Notes: generated by a model not told the origin, from the letters alone. Counted from the stretch's first letter, positions 10,154 through 18,351 are shown. The stretch: DNA of 64,000 nucleotides from Prevotella sp. E13-17 (GCF_022024035.1 NZ_CP091787.1:992001-1056000); one strand, 5' to 3'. Numbers and translations: made by a program.

Positions 10154-10184
10154 GTTCGAGTTTCAGAAAAATATTGTAACTTTG
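10151..10184 (+). promoter_or_regulatory. Promoter of the btuF-like importer operon
   Basis: TTTG at 10151-10154 and TAACTTTG at 10177-10184, 22 bases apart. The -33 box overlaps the end of the preceding terminator T-tract. No cobalamin riboswitch fits in the remaining 23 bases before the start at 10208. Confidence 0.45.
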
Positions 10185-10207
10185 TCCGCAGAATCAAATA
10201 CAATCAC

Positions 10208-11371
10208 ATGAAACATTCTGCGAAACATATCTTGTTGAGCAGCCTTGCTTGTCTGCTCGTCATGTTCTGCGCTTGTAGTGGAGGACATCGCCGTTCGGCA
10301 GAATCGGCTGCCATCAGCGACTCGCTGTCGAACCCCACCTATGCCAAAGGCTTCACGGTGAGAGTGATGAACCATGGCGTCAGACTCGTTGACGTGGCCG
10401 ACCCGCAAGAAGACGAGGACCGCATGCCTGTTGACTATCATTTCGCTCTGGTGCCGAAGGGCACTCAAGATGTCGCGATACCTCAGGGCTATGTCAGGGT
10501 CGATGTGCCCATCGAGCGCACCATCGTGATGACCATGTTGCAATTGTCCAACTTCATCGCTTTGGATGGCTTGGATGTGGTCAAAGGCATCACCGGCACC
10601 AAGAATCTCTTCAACAAGGACGTGCGTCGGCGAGTGAAGGAGGGCCAGATTGTCAAGATTGGCATGGAGGGCAACTTCGACACCGAGCTCATCTTGGCTG
10701 CTCACCCCGAGGTGATATTCATCTCGCCATTTAAGCGTGGCGGCTACGAAGCAATCAAGGAGACCGGCATCACGCTGATTCCGCATTTGGGCTACAAGGA
10801 GCTGCATCCGCTGGGACAGGCCGAATGGATCAAGTTTGTTGCTATGTTTACCGGACAGGAACAGCAAGCCGATTCGCTGTTTGACCACATAGCCCAAAAC
10901 TATCATCGTGTGAAAGTCAATCCTAACAGTCTGGCGGATGACGCCATTCCCACCGTGTTCAGTGGCGAGATGCATGGCGGCAACTGGTATGCCGTGGGTG
11001 GCAAGAATTCGCTGGCACAGCTCTTCCGCGATGCTGGTGCCGATTATGTCATCCACGACGACAACACCGGTGGCGTCAACATTGAGTTCGAACAGATGTA
11101 TGCCACCGCTGCCAATGCCGACTATTGGCGCATACTCAACAGTTATGAGGGCGACTTCTCTTACGAGGCGCTCCTGCAGGCGGAGCCCCGCAACAAGCTG
11201 TTCAAGGCTTTCCGCGACAAACACGTCGTCTATTGCAACATGAAGCAGACACCTTATTACGAGATGGCCCCCGTTAGGCCCGATCTTGTTCTGCTCGATC
11301 TGGTGCATATCTTCCATCCCGGGCTGCTCTCTGACGACCATCAGCCTGTCTTCTATCACTTGCTGAAATGA
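10208..11371 (+). CDS. ABC importer substrate-binding lipoprotein (BtuF/FhuD-like)
   Basis: This 387-residue lipoprotein is probably the periplasmic binding component of a cobalamin or iron-chelate importer. The signal peptide ends in a lipobox with the lipid cysteine at residue 23 (FCACSGG). The body has the two-lobed class III binding-protein pattern: an early lobe with SNFIALDGLDVVKGITGT, the characteristic LAAHPEVIFISPF segment near residue 165, and a late HIFHPGL segment near the end. It is the first gene of a three-gene importer operon: its stop overlaps the ATG of the permease by 4 bases, and the ATPase follows. The adjacent CobK-CbiD gene and the rest of the window make a corrinoid ligand plausible, but binding-protein sequence alone does not separate B12 from siderophore. 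Confidence 0.85.
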   Translation: MKHSAKHILLSSLACLLVMFCACSGGHRRSAESAAISDSLSNPTYAKGFTVRVMNHGVRLVDVADPQEDEDRMPVDYHFALVPKGTQDVAIPQGYVRVDVPIERTIVMTMLQLSNFIALDGLDVVKGITGTKNLFNKDVRRRVKEGQIVKIGMEGNFDTELILAAHPEVIFISPFKRGGYEAIKETGITLIPHLGYKELHPLGQAEWIKFVAMFTGQEQQADSLFDHIAQNYHRVKVNPNSLADDAIPTVFSGEMHGGNWYAVGGKNSLAQLFRDAGADYVIHDDNTGGVNIEFEQMYATAANADYWRILNSYEGDFSYEALLQAEPRNKLFKAFRDKHVVYCNMKQTPYYEMAPVRPDLVLLDLVHIFHPGLLSDDHQPVFYHLLK

Positions 11372-12399
11372 AAAAGACGCTCTTGCTCATTCTCGTGCTG
11401 ATGCTCGCCATCGTGGCGCTGCTCGTTCTGAACCTTCTGCTCGGAACGGTGCGCATTCCTTTTGCCAGCGTGTGGCGCATCCTGCTGGGCAGCGAGGACG
11501 AGTCTGAGATATGGCGCAACATCATCTTCTCTTCGCGTGTACCCCAGGCGCTGACAGCCCTGGTGGCTGGTGCCGGATTGGCGGTCAGTGGCTTGCAGAT
11601 GCAGACTGTGTTCCGCAATCCGCTGGCTGGTCCTTCGGTGCTTGGCATCTCCAATGGCGCCTCGCTGGGCGTGGCCTTTGTGGTGCTGCTCTCGGGTTCG
11701 CTGGGGGGCGTGGCTCTCAGCCGTCTGGGCTATCTGGGCGATGCAGCCATTTCGCTGGCAGCCATCATCGGTGCACTGCTGGTGATGGGGCTCATCGTGT
11801 GGGTAGCTTCAAAGGTGAAGGGCAACGTGACGCTGCTCATCATCGGTGTGATGATAGGCTATCTGGCCACCGCCATCATCGGTGTCTTGAAGTTCTTCTC
11901 TGCCGAAGAAGACATCCGCGCCTATGTGGTGTGGGGGTTGGGCTCGTTCGGACGTGTGTCGGGGGGGCAGATGTTGCTCTTCGTGTGCCTCATGCTGCTA
12001 TTGCTACCCCTCAGCATGCTCACGGTGAAGTCCATGAACCTCTATATGTTGGGCAACGGCTATGCCCGCAACCTGGGGTTGAACGTGCGGCGCACCCGTA
12101 CTTTCCTGATTCTCAGCTCGGGCACACTGGTGGCCATCGTCACCGCCTACTGCGGTCCAATCATGTTCATCGGTCTGGCAGTGCCCCACTTGGCACGTGC
12201 CATCTTCCGCACCAGCGACCATCGCATCCTCATGCCAGCCTCGTTGCTGACTGGCGCTGCGCTAGCGCTGTTCTGCAACTTGGTGGCTCGCATGCCTGGT
12301 TTCGAAGGTGCCTTGCCTGTCAATTCCGTCACCGCCCTGATTGGCGCTCCCATCGTGGCTGGTGTGTTGTTCCGCAAAAGAAAGGAGAATTATGAGTGA
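11368..12399 (+). CDS. FecCD/BtuC family ABC transporter permease
   Basis: This 343-residue integral membrane protein is the translocation subunit of the importer. It has about nine or ten hydrophobic helices across its length and the family-typical segments LAVSGLQMQTVFRNPLAGPS (near 70-90) and FIGLAVPHLARAIF (near 265-280), the latter around the loop that contacts the ATPase. Length matches BtuC/FecC/FecD proteins (about 320-350). It overlaps the binding protein by 4 bases (ATGA) and the ATPase start by 8 bases, so the three are translationally coupled. Confidence 0.92.
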   Translation: MKKTLLLILVLMLAIVALLVLNLLLGTVRIPFASVWRILLGSEDESEIWRNIIFSSRVPQALTALVAGAGLAVSGLQMQTVFRNPLAGPSVLGISNGASLGVAFVVLLSGSLGGVALSRLGYLGDAAISLAAIIGALLVMGLIVWVASKVKGNVTLLIIGVMIGYLATAIIGVLKFFSAEEDIRAYVVWGLGSFGRVSGGQMLLFVCLMLLLLPLSMLTVKSMNLYMLGNGYARNLGLNVRRTRTFLILSSGTLVAIVTAYCGPIMFIGLAVPHLARAIFRTSDHRILMPASLLTGAALALFCNLVARMPGFEGALPVNSVTALIGAPIVAGVLFRKRKENYE

Positions 12400-13168
12400 T
12401 ATATCTGTTCAGCTCAACCAGCTGTCTATCGGTTACAAGCAGAAACATCAGCAAAAGCTGGTGGCGCAGGGTATCACCGCTACCATCGCTGAGGGACAGC
12501 TCACCTGTCTGCTGGGTGCCAACGGCATTGGCAAGTCCACGTTGCTGCGCACGTTGGCAGCCTTCCAATCGCCACTCCAAGGCGAGATATGGCTCGATGG
12601 CAAACAACTTGACAGCTACACTGATCGTCAGCTGAGTCGCAGGGTGGGCGTGGTCTTGACCGAGAAGCCCAACATCCGCAATATGACGGTCGGCGAACTG
12701 GTTGGCCTGGGGCGTGCACCCTATACGGGCTTCTGGGGACGGCTGAGTGCCGAAGACCGACGTATCGTCGATGAGAGCCTTGCTCAGGTGGGTATTCAGA
12801 ACCTGACGCAGCGCATGGTCGATACGCTGAGCGATGGCGAACGGCAGAAGGTGATGATTGCCAAGACGCTGGCTCAGCAGACCCCTGTCATCTATCTCGA
12901 CGAGCCCACGGCCTTTCTCGATTTCCCCAGCAAGGTGGAGATGATGCAACTGCTGCGCCGACTGGCCCACCAGATGCAGAAGACGGTGTTTCTCTCAACC
13001 CACGACTTTGAGTTGGCACTGCAGGTAGCCGACACGTTGTGGCTCATGGAACCGCAGGCGCTCCACATCGGCACCGCCCGCCAACTGGCCGACCGTGGTG
13101 TGCTGTCACGCTTTGTCGAGCGCGATGGTATCAACTTCGATGCCAATAACCTGCGGGTGAAGATATAA
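12392..13168 (+). CDS. ABC transporter ATPase, BtuD/FecE-like
   Basis: I start at 12392 (MSDISVQLNQLSIGY), preceded by AAAGGAG, rather than the in-frame ATG at 12341 deep in the permease gene; this gives 258 residues, normal for the family. Walker A is GANGIGKSTLL, the signature is LSDGERQK, Walker B is VIYLDEPTAF, and the switch histidine is in FLSTHDFE. It powers import through the permease encoded just upstream. The family handles vitamin B12, haem and ferric siderophores; the local gene content favours corrinoids, without proof. Confidence 0.92.
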   Translation: MSDISVQLNQLSIGYKQKHQQKLVAQGITATIAEGQLTCLLGANGIGKSTLLRTLAAFQSPLQGEIWLDGKQLDSYTDRQLSRRVGVVLTEKPNIRNMTVGELVGLGRAPYTGFWGRLSAEDRRIVDESLAQVGIQNLTQRMVDTLSDGERQKVMIAKTLAQQTPVIYLDEPTAFLDFPSKVEMMQLLRRLAHQMQKTVFLSTHDFELALQVADTLWLMEPQALHIGTARQLADRGVLSRFVERDGINFDANNLRVKI

Positions 13169-13183
13169 CATATACCAACCCTT

Positions 13184-13246
13184 TCAACCCCTCCCCAGCC
13201 CTCCCGAGGGAGGGAGTTAAGAAAGTATCCCCTCGGGGAGATTTAG
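13184..13246. repeat. GC-rich palindromic repeat between convergent genes
   Basis: A 7-bp perfect palindrome CCCTCCCGAGGGAGGG (13199-13214) is preceded by CCCCTCCCCAG and followed by a second small palindrome CCCCTCGGGG. The same motif family (ACCCCTCC...GGAGGGG) recurs inside several cobalamin genes in the window. Here it is the only notable content of the 87-base gap between the ATPase and the CobK-CbiD gene and may also act as a bidirectional terminator. Confidence 0.75.
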
Positions 13247-13255
13247 AGCGGATGG

Positions 13256-15034
13256 TTAGTAAATTTCCCCTTCTTCTCCAATCAAAAGGATGGTCAGTTC
13301 GCCATCGGGCAATAAGGGCTTACAGTGTCTCATACAGTGGTCGATAATCGTATCGGCCATTTTTTGTAGTTGTTGCTTTGGCACCAGGGTCCATAGTTCG
13401 CGTGCCAAGGTCATGTGCTCTAAGTCGATGTCTATGCCGGCTTCGTGCAACATGCTGCCGACGAAGGCCTTGTCCATCACGGTTTTCTTGCTGTGGGTGT
13501 CCAGATGTCCTGCCGCCAGCTTCACCGCCTTGCCCAGCATCACGCCCAGCGTCACCTGCTTGAATCCCAACTCGTGGGCTGCCTTCAATGTCTCGCCCAC
13601 AAAGTTGCCATACTCCACAAAGGCTTGCGATGGCAGGGTGGGATAGAGCCCTTTCACAAATCGCTCGCTCTTGCCGCCGCTATTGATCACCACCCGTTCC
13701 GATTCACTGGCCTTTGCCACCTGCATACACTTGCGTATGCTGCTGATGAATGCCTCTTCTGAGAATGGCTTCACGATGCCGCTGACGCCAATAATCGAGA
13801 TGCCTCCTTCGATACCTAGTCGTGGGTTGAAGGTCCTTCGGGCTATCTCGGCACCACCAGGGACGGAAAGCTTGCAGACCCACCCCCGGCCCCTCCCTGA
13901 ATGGAGGGGAGTGGTTAGACCTTCCAGATTCTTTTTAATCATCTCGCGAGGCCCCTTGTTGATAGCTGGCTCACCAGGAGGATAGTCGAAGCCCGGCAGT
14001 GTGAAGTGGCCGATGCCTTCCCCCGCCACTATTTCCCAATTTCCAACAGAAAAAGAAGCTTCACTTCCCTTTGGAAGGGGCTGGGGGTAGGCTTCTATCT
14101 TTATCCCGTCCGTCACGTCGGGGTCGTCGCCAGCATCCTTGATGCAGTAGGCATAGTCCTCGCCATAGCCCACCGCCACCATGATGGTCTCGCCGTCGGG
14201 CAGTATCACTGGCACCTCCTGGGGCCGCTCGCCGCTCATCATCCTGCAGGCAGCCACCACTGCCGCCGTGGCGCATGTGCCAGTGGTCAGTCCACTGTGC
14301 AGAGGAAAGAACTCTGGCAACAGCCGCTCCACGGCACGGCGCAATCCGTAGGGACCATTGCATCCTGTGGCATAGTCTTCAAAGGGTAGTCTCGGCTTTC
14401 TGATGGCAATAATCCTCATGCCCAGTCGGCGTGCAGCCGCCACCTTCTCGCTGAAGCCACCACTCTCGCCGCTCTCTTTCAGCAGGATGGCATCGGCCTT
14501 CACGTCGATGGTGTCGCCGTCTTCATAGAAGCACAGCTGTTCGTCGGTGGCGCCCTGCGCCCTGGCCAGTGCTATCGATGAGGCACGTCTCAGTATGCGG
14601 TAATAAACCTTGATGCCCTTAGCCTCCAGCGGTTTCAGCTTGCCGATGGTCTGTACTCCGGTGGTGGCCAACAGCGAACAGATGTCGGTAGGCACTTCGT
14701 CGTAGCTGTCTATCCATTCGATGTCGGCATCGTGAGCCGGATAGATGCGCTCGTAGCGCACTGCGGGGATGCCCAGCGCCCGTGCCACCTCGCCGATGGT
14801 TTTGTGCAGTTGCGAGGCAAAGGGGTGGGCTGCATCCACCACGAGGCGTATGTCGTGATGGCGACAAAACGTGCGCATCGCCTCGCCGTCCATCGCACCG
14901 TCAATGCGCACGCCGTGTTTGAGCGTCAGCGCCTGCTCGCCCGTCTTCGTGCTGTAGTAGAATGTGCTTCCGCTCTCCTCCAGCACCTCTGCCGCCTTGC
15001 GTCCTTCCGTTGTTCCGCCAAATACCAGTATCAT
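13256..15034 (-). CDS. cbiJ-cbiD: Fused precorrin-6A reductase / cobalt-precorrin-5B C1-methyltransferase (CobK-CbiD)
   Basis: This 592-residue protein carries out two steps of anaerobic corrin ring synthesis. Residues 1 to about 240 are CobK/CbiJ-type reductase: MILVFGGTTEGRKAAEVL at the N-terminus and VVDAAHPFA. From about 243 it is CbiD, with LHSGLTTGTCATAAVVAAC and the later NPRLGIEGGISIIGVSGIV. I start at 15034 because the reductase fold begins at MILVFGG; the longer frame to 15085 adds unrelated residues. Two copies of the GC-rich palindromic repeat lie in frame inside the CbiD half (13877-13920 and 14064-14092), encoding TTPLHSGRGRG and QPLPKGS. Gene fusions of neighbouring steps are common in Bacteroidetes cobalamin clusters. 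It faces the importer operon tail to tail. Confidence 0.93.
   Translation of the reverse strand: MILVFGGTTEGRKAAEVLEESGSTFYYSTKTGEQALTLKHGVRIDGAMDGEAMRTFCRHHDIRLVVDAAHPFASQLHKTIGEVARALGIPAVRYERIYPAHDADIEWIDSYDEVPTDICSLLATTGVQTIGKLKPLEAKGIKVYYRILRRASSIALARAQGATDEQLCFYEDGDTIDVKADAILLKESGESGGFSEKVAAARRLGMRIIAIRKPRLPFEDYATGCNGPYGLRRAVERLLPEFFPLHSGLTTGTCATAAVVAACRMMSGERPQEVPVILPDGETIMVAVGYGEDYAYCIKDAGDDPDVTDGIKIEAYPQPLPKGSEASFSVGNWEIVAGEGIGHFTLPGFDYPPGEPAINKGPREMIKKNLEGLTTPLHSGRGRGWVCKLSVPGGAEIARRTFNPRLGIEGGISIIGVSGIVKPFSEEAFISSIRKCMQVAKASESERVVINSGGKSERFVKGLYPTLPSQAFVEYGNFVGETLKAAHELGFKQVTLGVMLGKAVKLAAGHLDTHSKKTVMDKAFVGSMLHEAGIDIDLEHMTLARELWTLVPKQQLQKMADTIIDHCMRHCKPLLPDGELTILLIGEEGEIY
13877..13920. 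repeat. GC-rich palindromic repeat inside cbiD
   Basis: CCCCTCC (13890-13896) and GGAGGGG (13903-13909) form a 7-bp palindrome within the same CCCACCCCC...GAGTGGTTAG context as the copy at 31367. It is in frame and adds about a dozen residues to CbiD. Confidence 0.7.
14064..14092. repeat. GC-rich palindromic repeat inside cbiD, second copy
   Basis: CTTCCCTTTGGAAGGGG followed by CTGGGGGTAGG, a variant copy of the same repeat family. It is translated as QPLPKG within the CbiD domain. Confidence 0.6.
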
Positions 15035-15103
15035 GCCGCTGCTTTCAATTTTTGGCAAAAATACGAAGAATAAACGAAACAGCAAAGTTTCAAGCCGCGA
15101 TAG

Positions 15104-15135
15104 TTTGTTTTATTCTTAAAAACATGCTACCTTTG
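15104..15135 (+). promoter_or_regulatory. Consensus promoter of the nuclease gene, probably leaderless
   Basis: TTTG (15104-15107), 20 bases, TACCTTTG (15128-15135). The ATG at 15141 begins only 5 bases after the -7 box, so the mRNA would have almost no 5' leader. Confidence 0.65.
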
Positions 15136-15140
15136 CAATA

Positions 15141-15968
15141 ATGAAACAGAGAAGACATAAAAACAGACGTAGCAGCTATGGCTGGATTGGTCTGGTGCTG
15201 CTCCTCATCGTGATAGGTGTGGCCCATACCCCGCTATGCTCGCCCGAGGCAGACGCTGAGTTGACGTCGCCAACAGACGTCGGCACTGACCAGTTACTGA
15301 TTCCTTCGGTTGACAACGGGGATGGTGCCGGGTTGGTGCTCAGGCGCACCTCTTATGTGGTGTCGTATAATGCAGAGACCCGCTGTCCCAACTGGGTGGC
15401 ATGGCAGCTCACTGCCGACCATGCCGACGGCCCCCTGCGGCGCATGAGCAACTTTCACGAGGACGACGACTGTCCGCAGCCTCGTGCCACACTGCAAGAC
15501 TACCGTGGCAGTGGCTGGTCGCGTGGTCACATGTGTCCTGCCGGCGACAACAAGTGGAGCCGTCAGGCCATGTACGACTCCTTCTCGCTGGTCAACGTCT
15601 GTCCGCAGAATGCCAAGCTCAACAGTGGCGTGTGGAACAGTATCGAGACCGACTGCCGTCGCTGGGCCCGCCAGTATGGCGAGGTGTATATCGTTTGTGG
15701 TCCTGTGTGGTCTCGTGGGCCTCGTCGCACCATCGGCGCCAATGCCGTTGCCGTGCCCGATGCCTTTTTCAAGGTGGTGCTCCGCCTGTCGCCCACGCCT
15801 CAGGCCTTCGGCATCGTGGTGAAGAATACCGAGGGCACCCGCAAGCGCGACCTCTACTACAACAGCGTCGATCAGGTGGAGCGCATCACCGGCATCGACT
15901 TCTTCCCCGCCTTGCCCGATGATGTCGAGCGTCAGGTAGAAGCCACCGTCGATATGACAGCATGGTGA
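15141..15968 (+). CDS. DNA/RNA non-specific endonuclease (NUC1 family), membrane-anchored or secreted
   Basis: This 275-residue protein belongs to the beta-beta-alpha-metal non-specific nuclease family that degrades DNA and RNA using one catalytic His and a Mg ion. The core motif is SRGHMCPAGDNKW (about residues 127-139; the family form is DRGH), followed by the metal-ligand segment NVCPQNAKLNSGVWN. A hydrophobic segment at residues 15-31 (GWIGLVLLLIVIGVAHT), after a very basic start, acts as signal peptide or anchor, so the enzyme works outside the cytoplasm. The usual role is nucleic acid scavenging or decay of extracellular DNA. It is monocistronic and ends at a hairpin terminator. The Asp-to-Ser change in the DRGH motif is the one departure I note. 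Confidence 0.9.
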   Translation: MKQRRHKNRRSSYGWIGLVLLLIVIGVAHTPLCSPEADAELTSPTDVGTDQLLIPSVDNGDGAGLVLRRTSYVVSYNAETRCPNWVAWQLTADHADGPLRRMSNFHEDDDCPQPRATLQDYRGSGWSRGHMCPAGDNKWSRQAMYDSFSLVNVCPQNAKLNSGVWNSIETDCRRWARQYGEVYIVCGPVWSRGPRRTIGANAVAVPDAFFKVVLRLSPTPQAFGIVVKNTEGTRKRDLYYNSVDQVERITGIDFFPALPDDVERQVEATVDMTAW

Positions 15969-16053
15969 TACTCTGTGCTCTTAGGTTGTTGCCAACTTGT
16001 AGCTCTATGCAAAAGAAATTTGAATATTTCCTAAATGCCATGCATCGGAGATG

Positions 16054-16092
16054 GAAAAGTGCCACTTCCCGTTTGGAATAGTGGCACTTTTC
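16054..16092 (+). terminator. Hairpin terminator after the nuclease gene
   Basis: Perfect 13-bp inverted repeat GAAAAGTGCCACT (16054-16066) and AGTGGCACTTTTC (16080-16092). The T-run lies in the 3' arm. It is nearly symmetric, so it could work in both directions. Confidence 0.75.
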
Positions 16093-16144
16093 ATTTCTAA
16101 TAGTTCCGCTTTTATCATGCAATACGGACCGTTTTGTTCTTCGT

Positions 16145-16364
16145 CCAGCCCCTGGACGACTCGTATCCAGGGGCTGGACGCGCTATTCCTAGCCCCTGGA
16201 CGCGGTCAATCCAGCCCCTAAAAATGGTTAGTCCAGCCCCTGGATCCAAAGTGATTGTTGCGGTTTTAGACTTTAGAAATGCCATTCTTAGACTTTAACA
16301 TCACCTGTCCTAAACTCTAAAATGCATCCTTTTACACTTTAGAATCAGCTTTTCTAAAGTCTGG
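16145..16364. repeat. Array of 11-bp imperfect palindromes with an exact 22-bp period
   Basis: Cores of the type CCAGCCCCTGG begin at 16145, 16167, 16189, 16211 and 16233; after a 33-base step, AT-richer cores of the type TTAGACTTTAG begin at 16266, 16288, 16310, 16332 and 16354. Every step but one is exactly 22 bases, with 11 variable bases between cores. Some units are inverted (CCAGGGGCTGG at 16167, CTAAAGTCTGG at 16354). A shared pattern is YYAGnCYYTRG. The same architecture recurs at 60652-60750. There is no reading frame across it, since 22 is not a multiple of 3. Confidence 0.85.
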
Positions 16365-16399
16365 GTTTGCTCTAAAACCAAGGAACAGCTACAATCCTT

Positions 16400-16612
16400 T
16401 TGACAGACAATAGCTTTCGTGATTACTATAAGCCCACTGCCGCCCTTTTTGACGCCTGTGCCGAAGGCCGCCTACTTATCCTTAGCCCCTGGCCTTATGA
16501 AAGTACAAAGCGCCATATCAGCCGCTCCGATTGCGTAACTCTGAATGAACTGGCAGAGGAGATATGTAATCATCTGAACGGTTCACAACCAGATATACAC
16601 CCCAATCATTGA
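16400..16612 (+). pseudogene. Remnant of a gene, possibly the C-terminal part of an SMF/DprA-like protein
   Basis: A short open stretch reads TDNSFRDYYKPTAALFDACA then EGRLLILSPWPYES and ends at a stop at 16610-16612. There is no ATG; the frame opens just after a stop at 16373-16375, and the only candidate start is a TTG. The residues look like a real, compact protein segment and recall, to my eye, the last part of Bacteroidetes DNA-processing (SMF/DprA-like) proteins. The rest of the gene is absent; upstream is the 22-bp repeat array. I read it as the leftover of a gene cut away when the island formed. Family assignment is tentative. Confidence 0.45.
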
Positions 16613-16692
16613 TTTGTCCACGTTTACTATAGGTTTCAACAAATAACAAAGCCTCGCGAAAATATTTTTTTTCTTTTTTTTCTTGTCAAATA

Positions 16693-16724
16693 TTTGCGGT
16701 AGTCAATTATTCTTTATATTTTTG
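16693..16724 (+). promoter_or_regulatory. Consensus promoter of the structured RNA
   Basis: TTTG (16693-16696), 20 bases, TATTTTTG (16717-16724). Transcription would begin near 16729. No protein-coding start follows for more than 400 bases. Confidence 0.65.
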
Positions 16725-16728
16725 CAAA

Positions 16729-17029
16729 GTTCTTTCCAAATGCTGAAAGCCCTTGGGTATTCACAGGAGGTGGGACACATACATATTAAAGGCGTTTTCT
16801 GAACGCTTTGGTTTTGACGCTTTGAGAACTTCGCAACTTCCAAACTGTCTGTCAAAAACAAAGCAACGGGAACGCCCCTTAGTGGTGTAATACATTATGC
16901 CCGCCAGAGATGGCATGGGCGTGATATATACATCGGCGTGGGGCTTTCAGCGTTGCTCGGTTAGACGGACAGGGTAATGCGAAGACCTTCAAAGCGTGGA
17001 CCGGGCACGGAACTGGCTCCACGTTTTTT
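16729..17029 (+). ncRNA. Probable structured non-coding RNA of about 300 nt, family unknown
   Basis: The region lies between a consensus promoter and an intrinsic terminator and has no open frame. An outer stem pairs GCTGAAAGCCC (16742-16752) with GGGCTTTCAGC (16941-16951). Inside it, GGCGTT (16791-16796) pairs with AACGCC (16871-16876), extendable by G-U pairs. A hairpin GCCC-GCCA-GAGA-TGGC-AT-GGGC spans 16899-16920 with a GNRA-type loop. TGTCTGTC (16846-16853) inside the outer stem can pair with GACGGACA (16964-16971) outside it, which would be a pseudoknot. I do not find the hallmark sequences of tmRNA, RNase P RNA or SRP RNA. It sits directly upstream of the accessory operon starting at 17153 and could be an independent RNA or an attenuated leader of that operon. 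Confidence 0.65.
16995..17029 (+). terminator. Intrinsic terminator at the end of the structured RNA
   Basis: CGTGGA (16995-17000) pairs with TCCACG (17018-17023), extendable by an inner CC/GG with a bulge, followed by six T residues (17024-17029). Confidence 0.7.
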
Positions 17030-17152
17030 GTGTGTATGTAAGTGATAACCTAAAATAATTTATGACCGAGAATGGAGCATGTATCGGTAAAAGGATTCCT
17101 CCGTGGAAATGCAAACTTTTAAGAGTTGGACATCTGCGGACAACAAGTGAAT

Positions 17153-18337
17153 ATGAATAAAAAGCTTTTCATTCCAATTGCGCTATGCTCCTTAATAGTT
17201 GTGGTTGTCATCATGACGTGTGTGGGACCTAAAAACAAAATAAAGATTGAATGGGAGAAGGTGTCAGTACCAACTTTTAACGATTCCATAGAGTTGAAAG
17301 TCTATGTAGAAAATTCTGGAAGTATGGATGCTTATATGTGTTCTGGATCAAATTTGAAAGATGCTGTTTTTGACTATATTAGTGACCTTGAGAAGTATTC
17401 AACATCCGACTCTCTTTTCTATATAAACTCCAAAATAATACCTTATAATAATGGAACTCTTGAGGCATATATAAAAGACTTGACACCACAATCTTTTGCG
17501 AAAGCTGGTGGAGATAGGAGTAATACAGATTTGAGAAATATATTCTCAATGATTATGGGGGCACATGAAAACAAGACGGTTTCTGTCTTGATTTCAGATT
17601 GCATCTTAGACATTCCACAAAGTGCAACAGACTATTTTGGGAACTGCCAAGTTCACATTAAAAATGTATTCAACAATGCTTTATTAAAGTACCCTTATTT
17701 GGGAGTTGAAATAATTCAGCTGGAATCAAAATTTGACGGATTTTGGTTTTGTGGCAGGAACAGCAAGAAATTGTCAGGCATTAAACGTCCATACTACATA
17801 TGGTTAATTGGTGATCAGCGGATTCTAGCAAAACTCAATAAATCCGTGAAAGTTGATAATATTATTGGAGGCATCAAGAATTATAGTGCATACGCATCCT
17901 CACAGCCTATTCCGTTTTCCTTTCAGAAGTCAACATTCAAAGTCAATCATACAAAGAAAATCAAAGTTGAACTTGTCACTGACTTGACAGCATCTCTACA
18001 AAGTAGCCTTGTAACCAAAAATCTTGGTAACTATAAGGTTTCAAATCCTTCCCAAATGACAATATTATCTGTACAAGATATAAATGCCGCAGATAGTAAA
18101 TACTCTCATGTCATAGAATTTGAAGTCACTAATCCTGAGACAATGGGAGAGGAGAATGTTTCTTTTTCTTACCCCTATTTAGATTCATGGGTTGAAGCAG
18201 CCAATGACTCCACGGGTACAATAGACAATAACATTGACAAAACGACAGGTATTCTTTCTTTGGTTAAAGGTGTAGCAGAAGCATACAAAGACCATACAAA
18301 CTATGGAACAGTATCATTCAGCTTGAAAAACAAATAA
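17153..18337 (+). CDS. Membrane-anchored VWA-like protein, first gene of the accessory operon
   Basis: I start at 17153 (MNKKLFIPIALCSLIVVVVI), giving 394 residues, because this begins the hydrophobic signal/anchor; the longer frame relies on a TTG at 17126. After the anchor (about 5-23) comes a von Willebrand A-like fold. Its metal site motif is ENSGSM (53-58), a DxSxS motif with Glu for the first Asp; a Thr in SNTDLRNIF and VSVLISDC fit the later MIDAS elements. The last 150 residues look beta-rich. VWA domains bind partner proteins through a metal ion. The product probably sits on the periplasmic face of the inner membrane. It opens a closely spaced operon ending at 27438. The gene is clearly more AT-rich than the cobalamin genes, which suggests horizontal acquisition. 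Confidence 0.75.
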   Translation: MNKKLFIPIALCSLIVVVVIMTCVGPKNKIKIEWEKVSVPTFNDSIELKVYVENSGSMDAYMCSGSNLKDAVFDYISDLEKYSTSDSLFYINSKIIPYNNGTLEAYIKDLTPQSFAKAGGDRSNTDLRNIFSMIMGAHENKTVSVLISDCILDIPQSATDYFGNCQVHIKNVFNNALLKYPYLGVEIIQLESKFDGFWFCGRNSKKLSGIKRPYYIWLIGDQRILAKLNKSVKVDNIIGGIKNYSAYASSQPIPFSFQKSTFKVNHTKKIKVELVTDLTASLQSSLVTKNLGNYKVSNPSQMTILSVQDINAADSKYSHVIEFEVTNPETMGEENVSFSYPYLDSWVEAANDSTGTIDNNIDKTTGILSLVKGVAEAYKDHTNYGTVSFSLKNK

Positions 18338-18351
18338 AAAACGATTAAAAT

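Noticed and set aside
10154..10207. Cobalamin riboswitch before the btuF-like gene
   Set aside because: The space between the terminator and the start is far too short for the aptamer and no B12 box is present.
10163..11359. 398-codon open frame antisense to the binding-protein gene
   Set aside because: It mirrors the btuF-like gene, which has a lipobox, operon context and family motifs.
16145..16364. CRISPR array
   Set aside because: The units are only 11 bp, degenerate and in both orientations with 11-base gaps, and no cas gene is nearby.
16729..17029. tmRNA, RNase P RNA or SRP RNA
   Set aside because: The hallmark sequences and the tRNA-like ends were not found.
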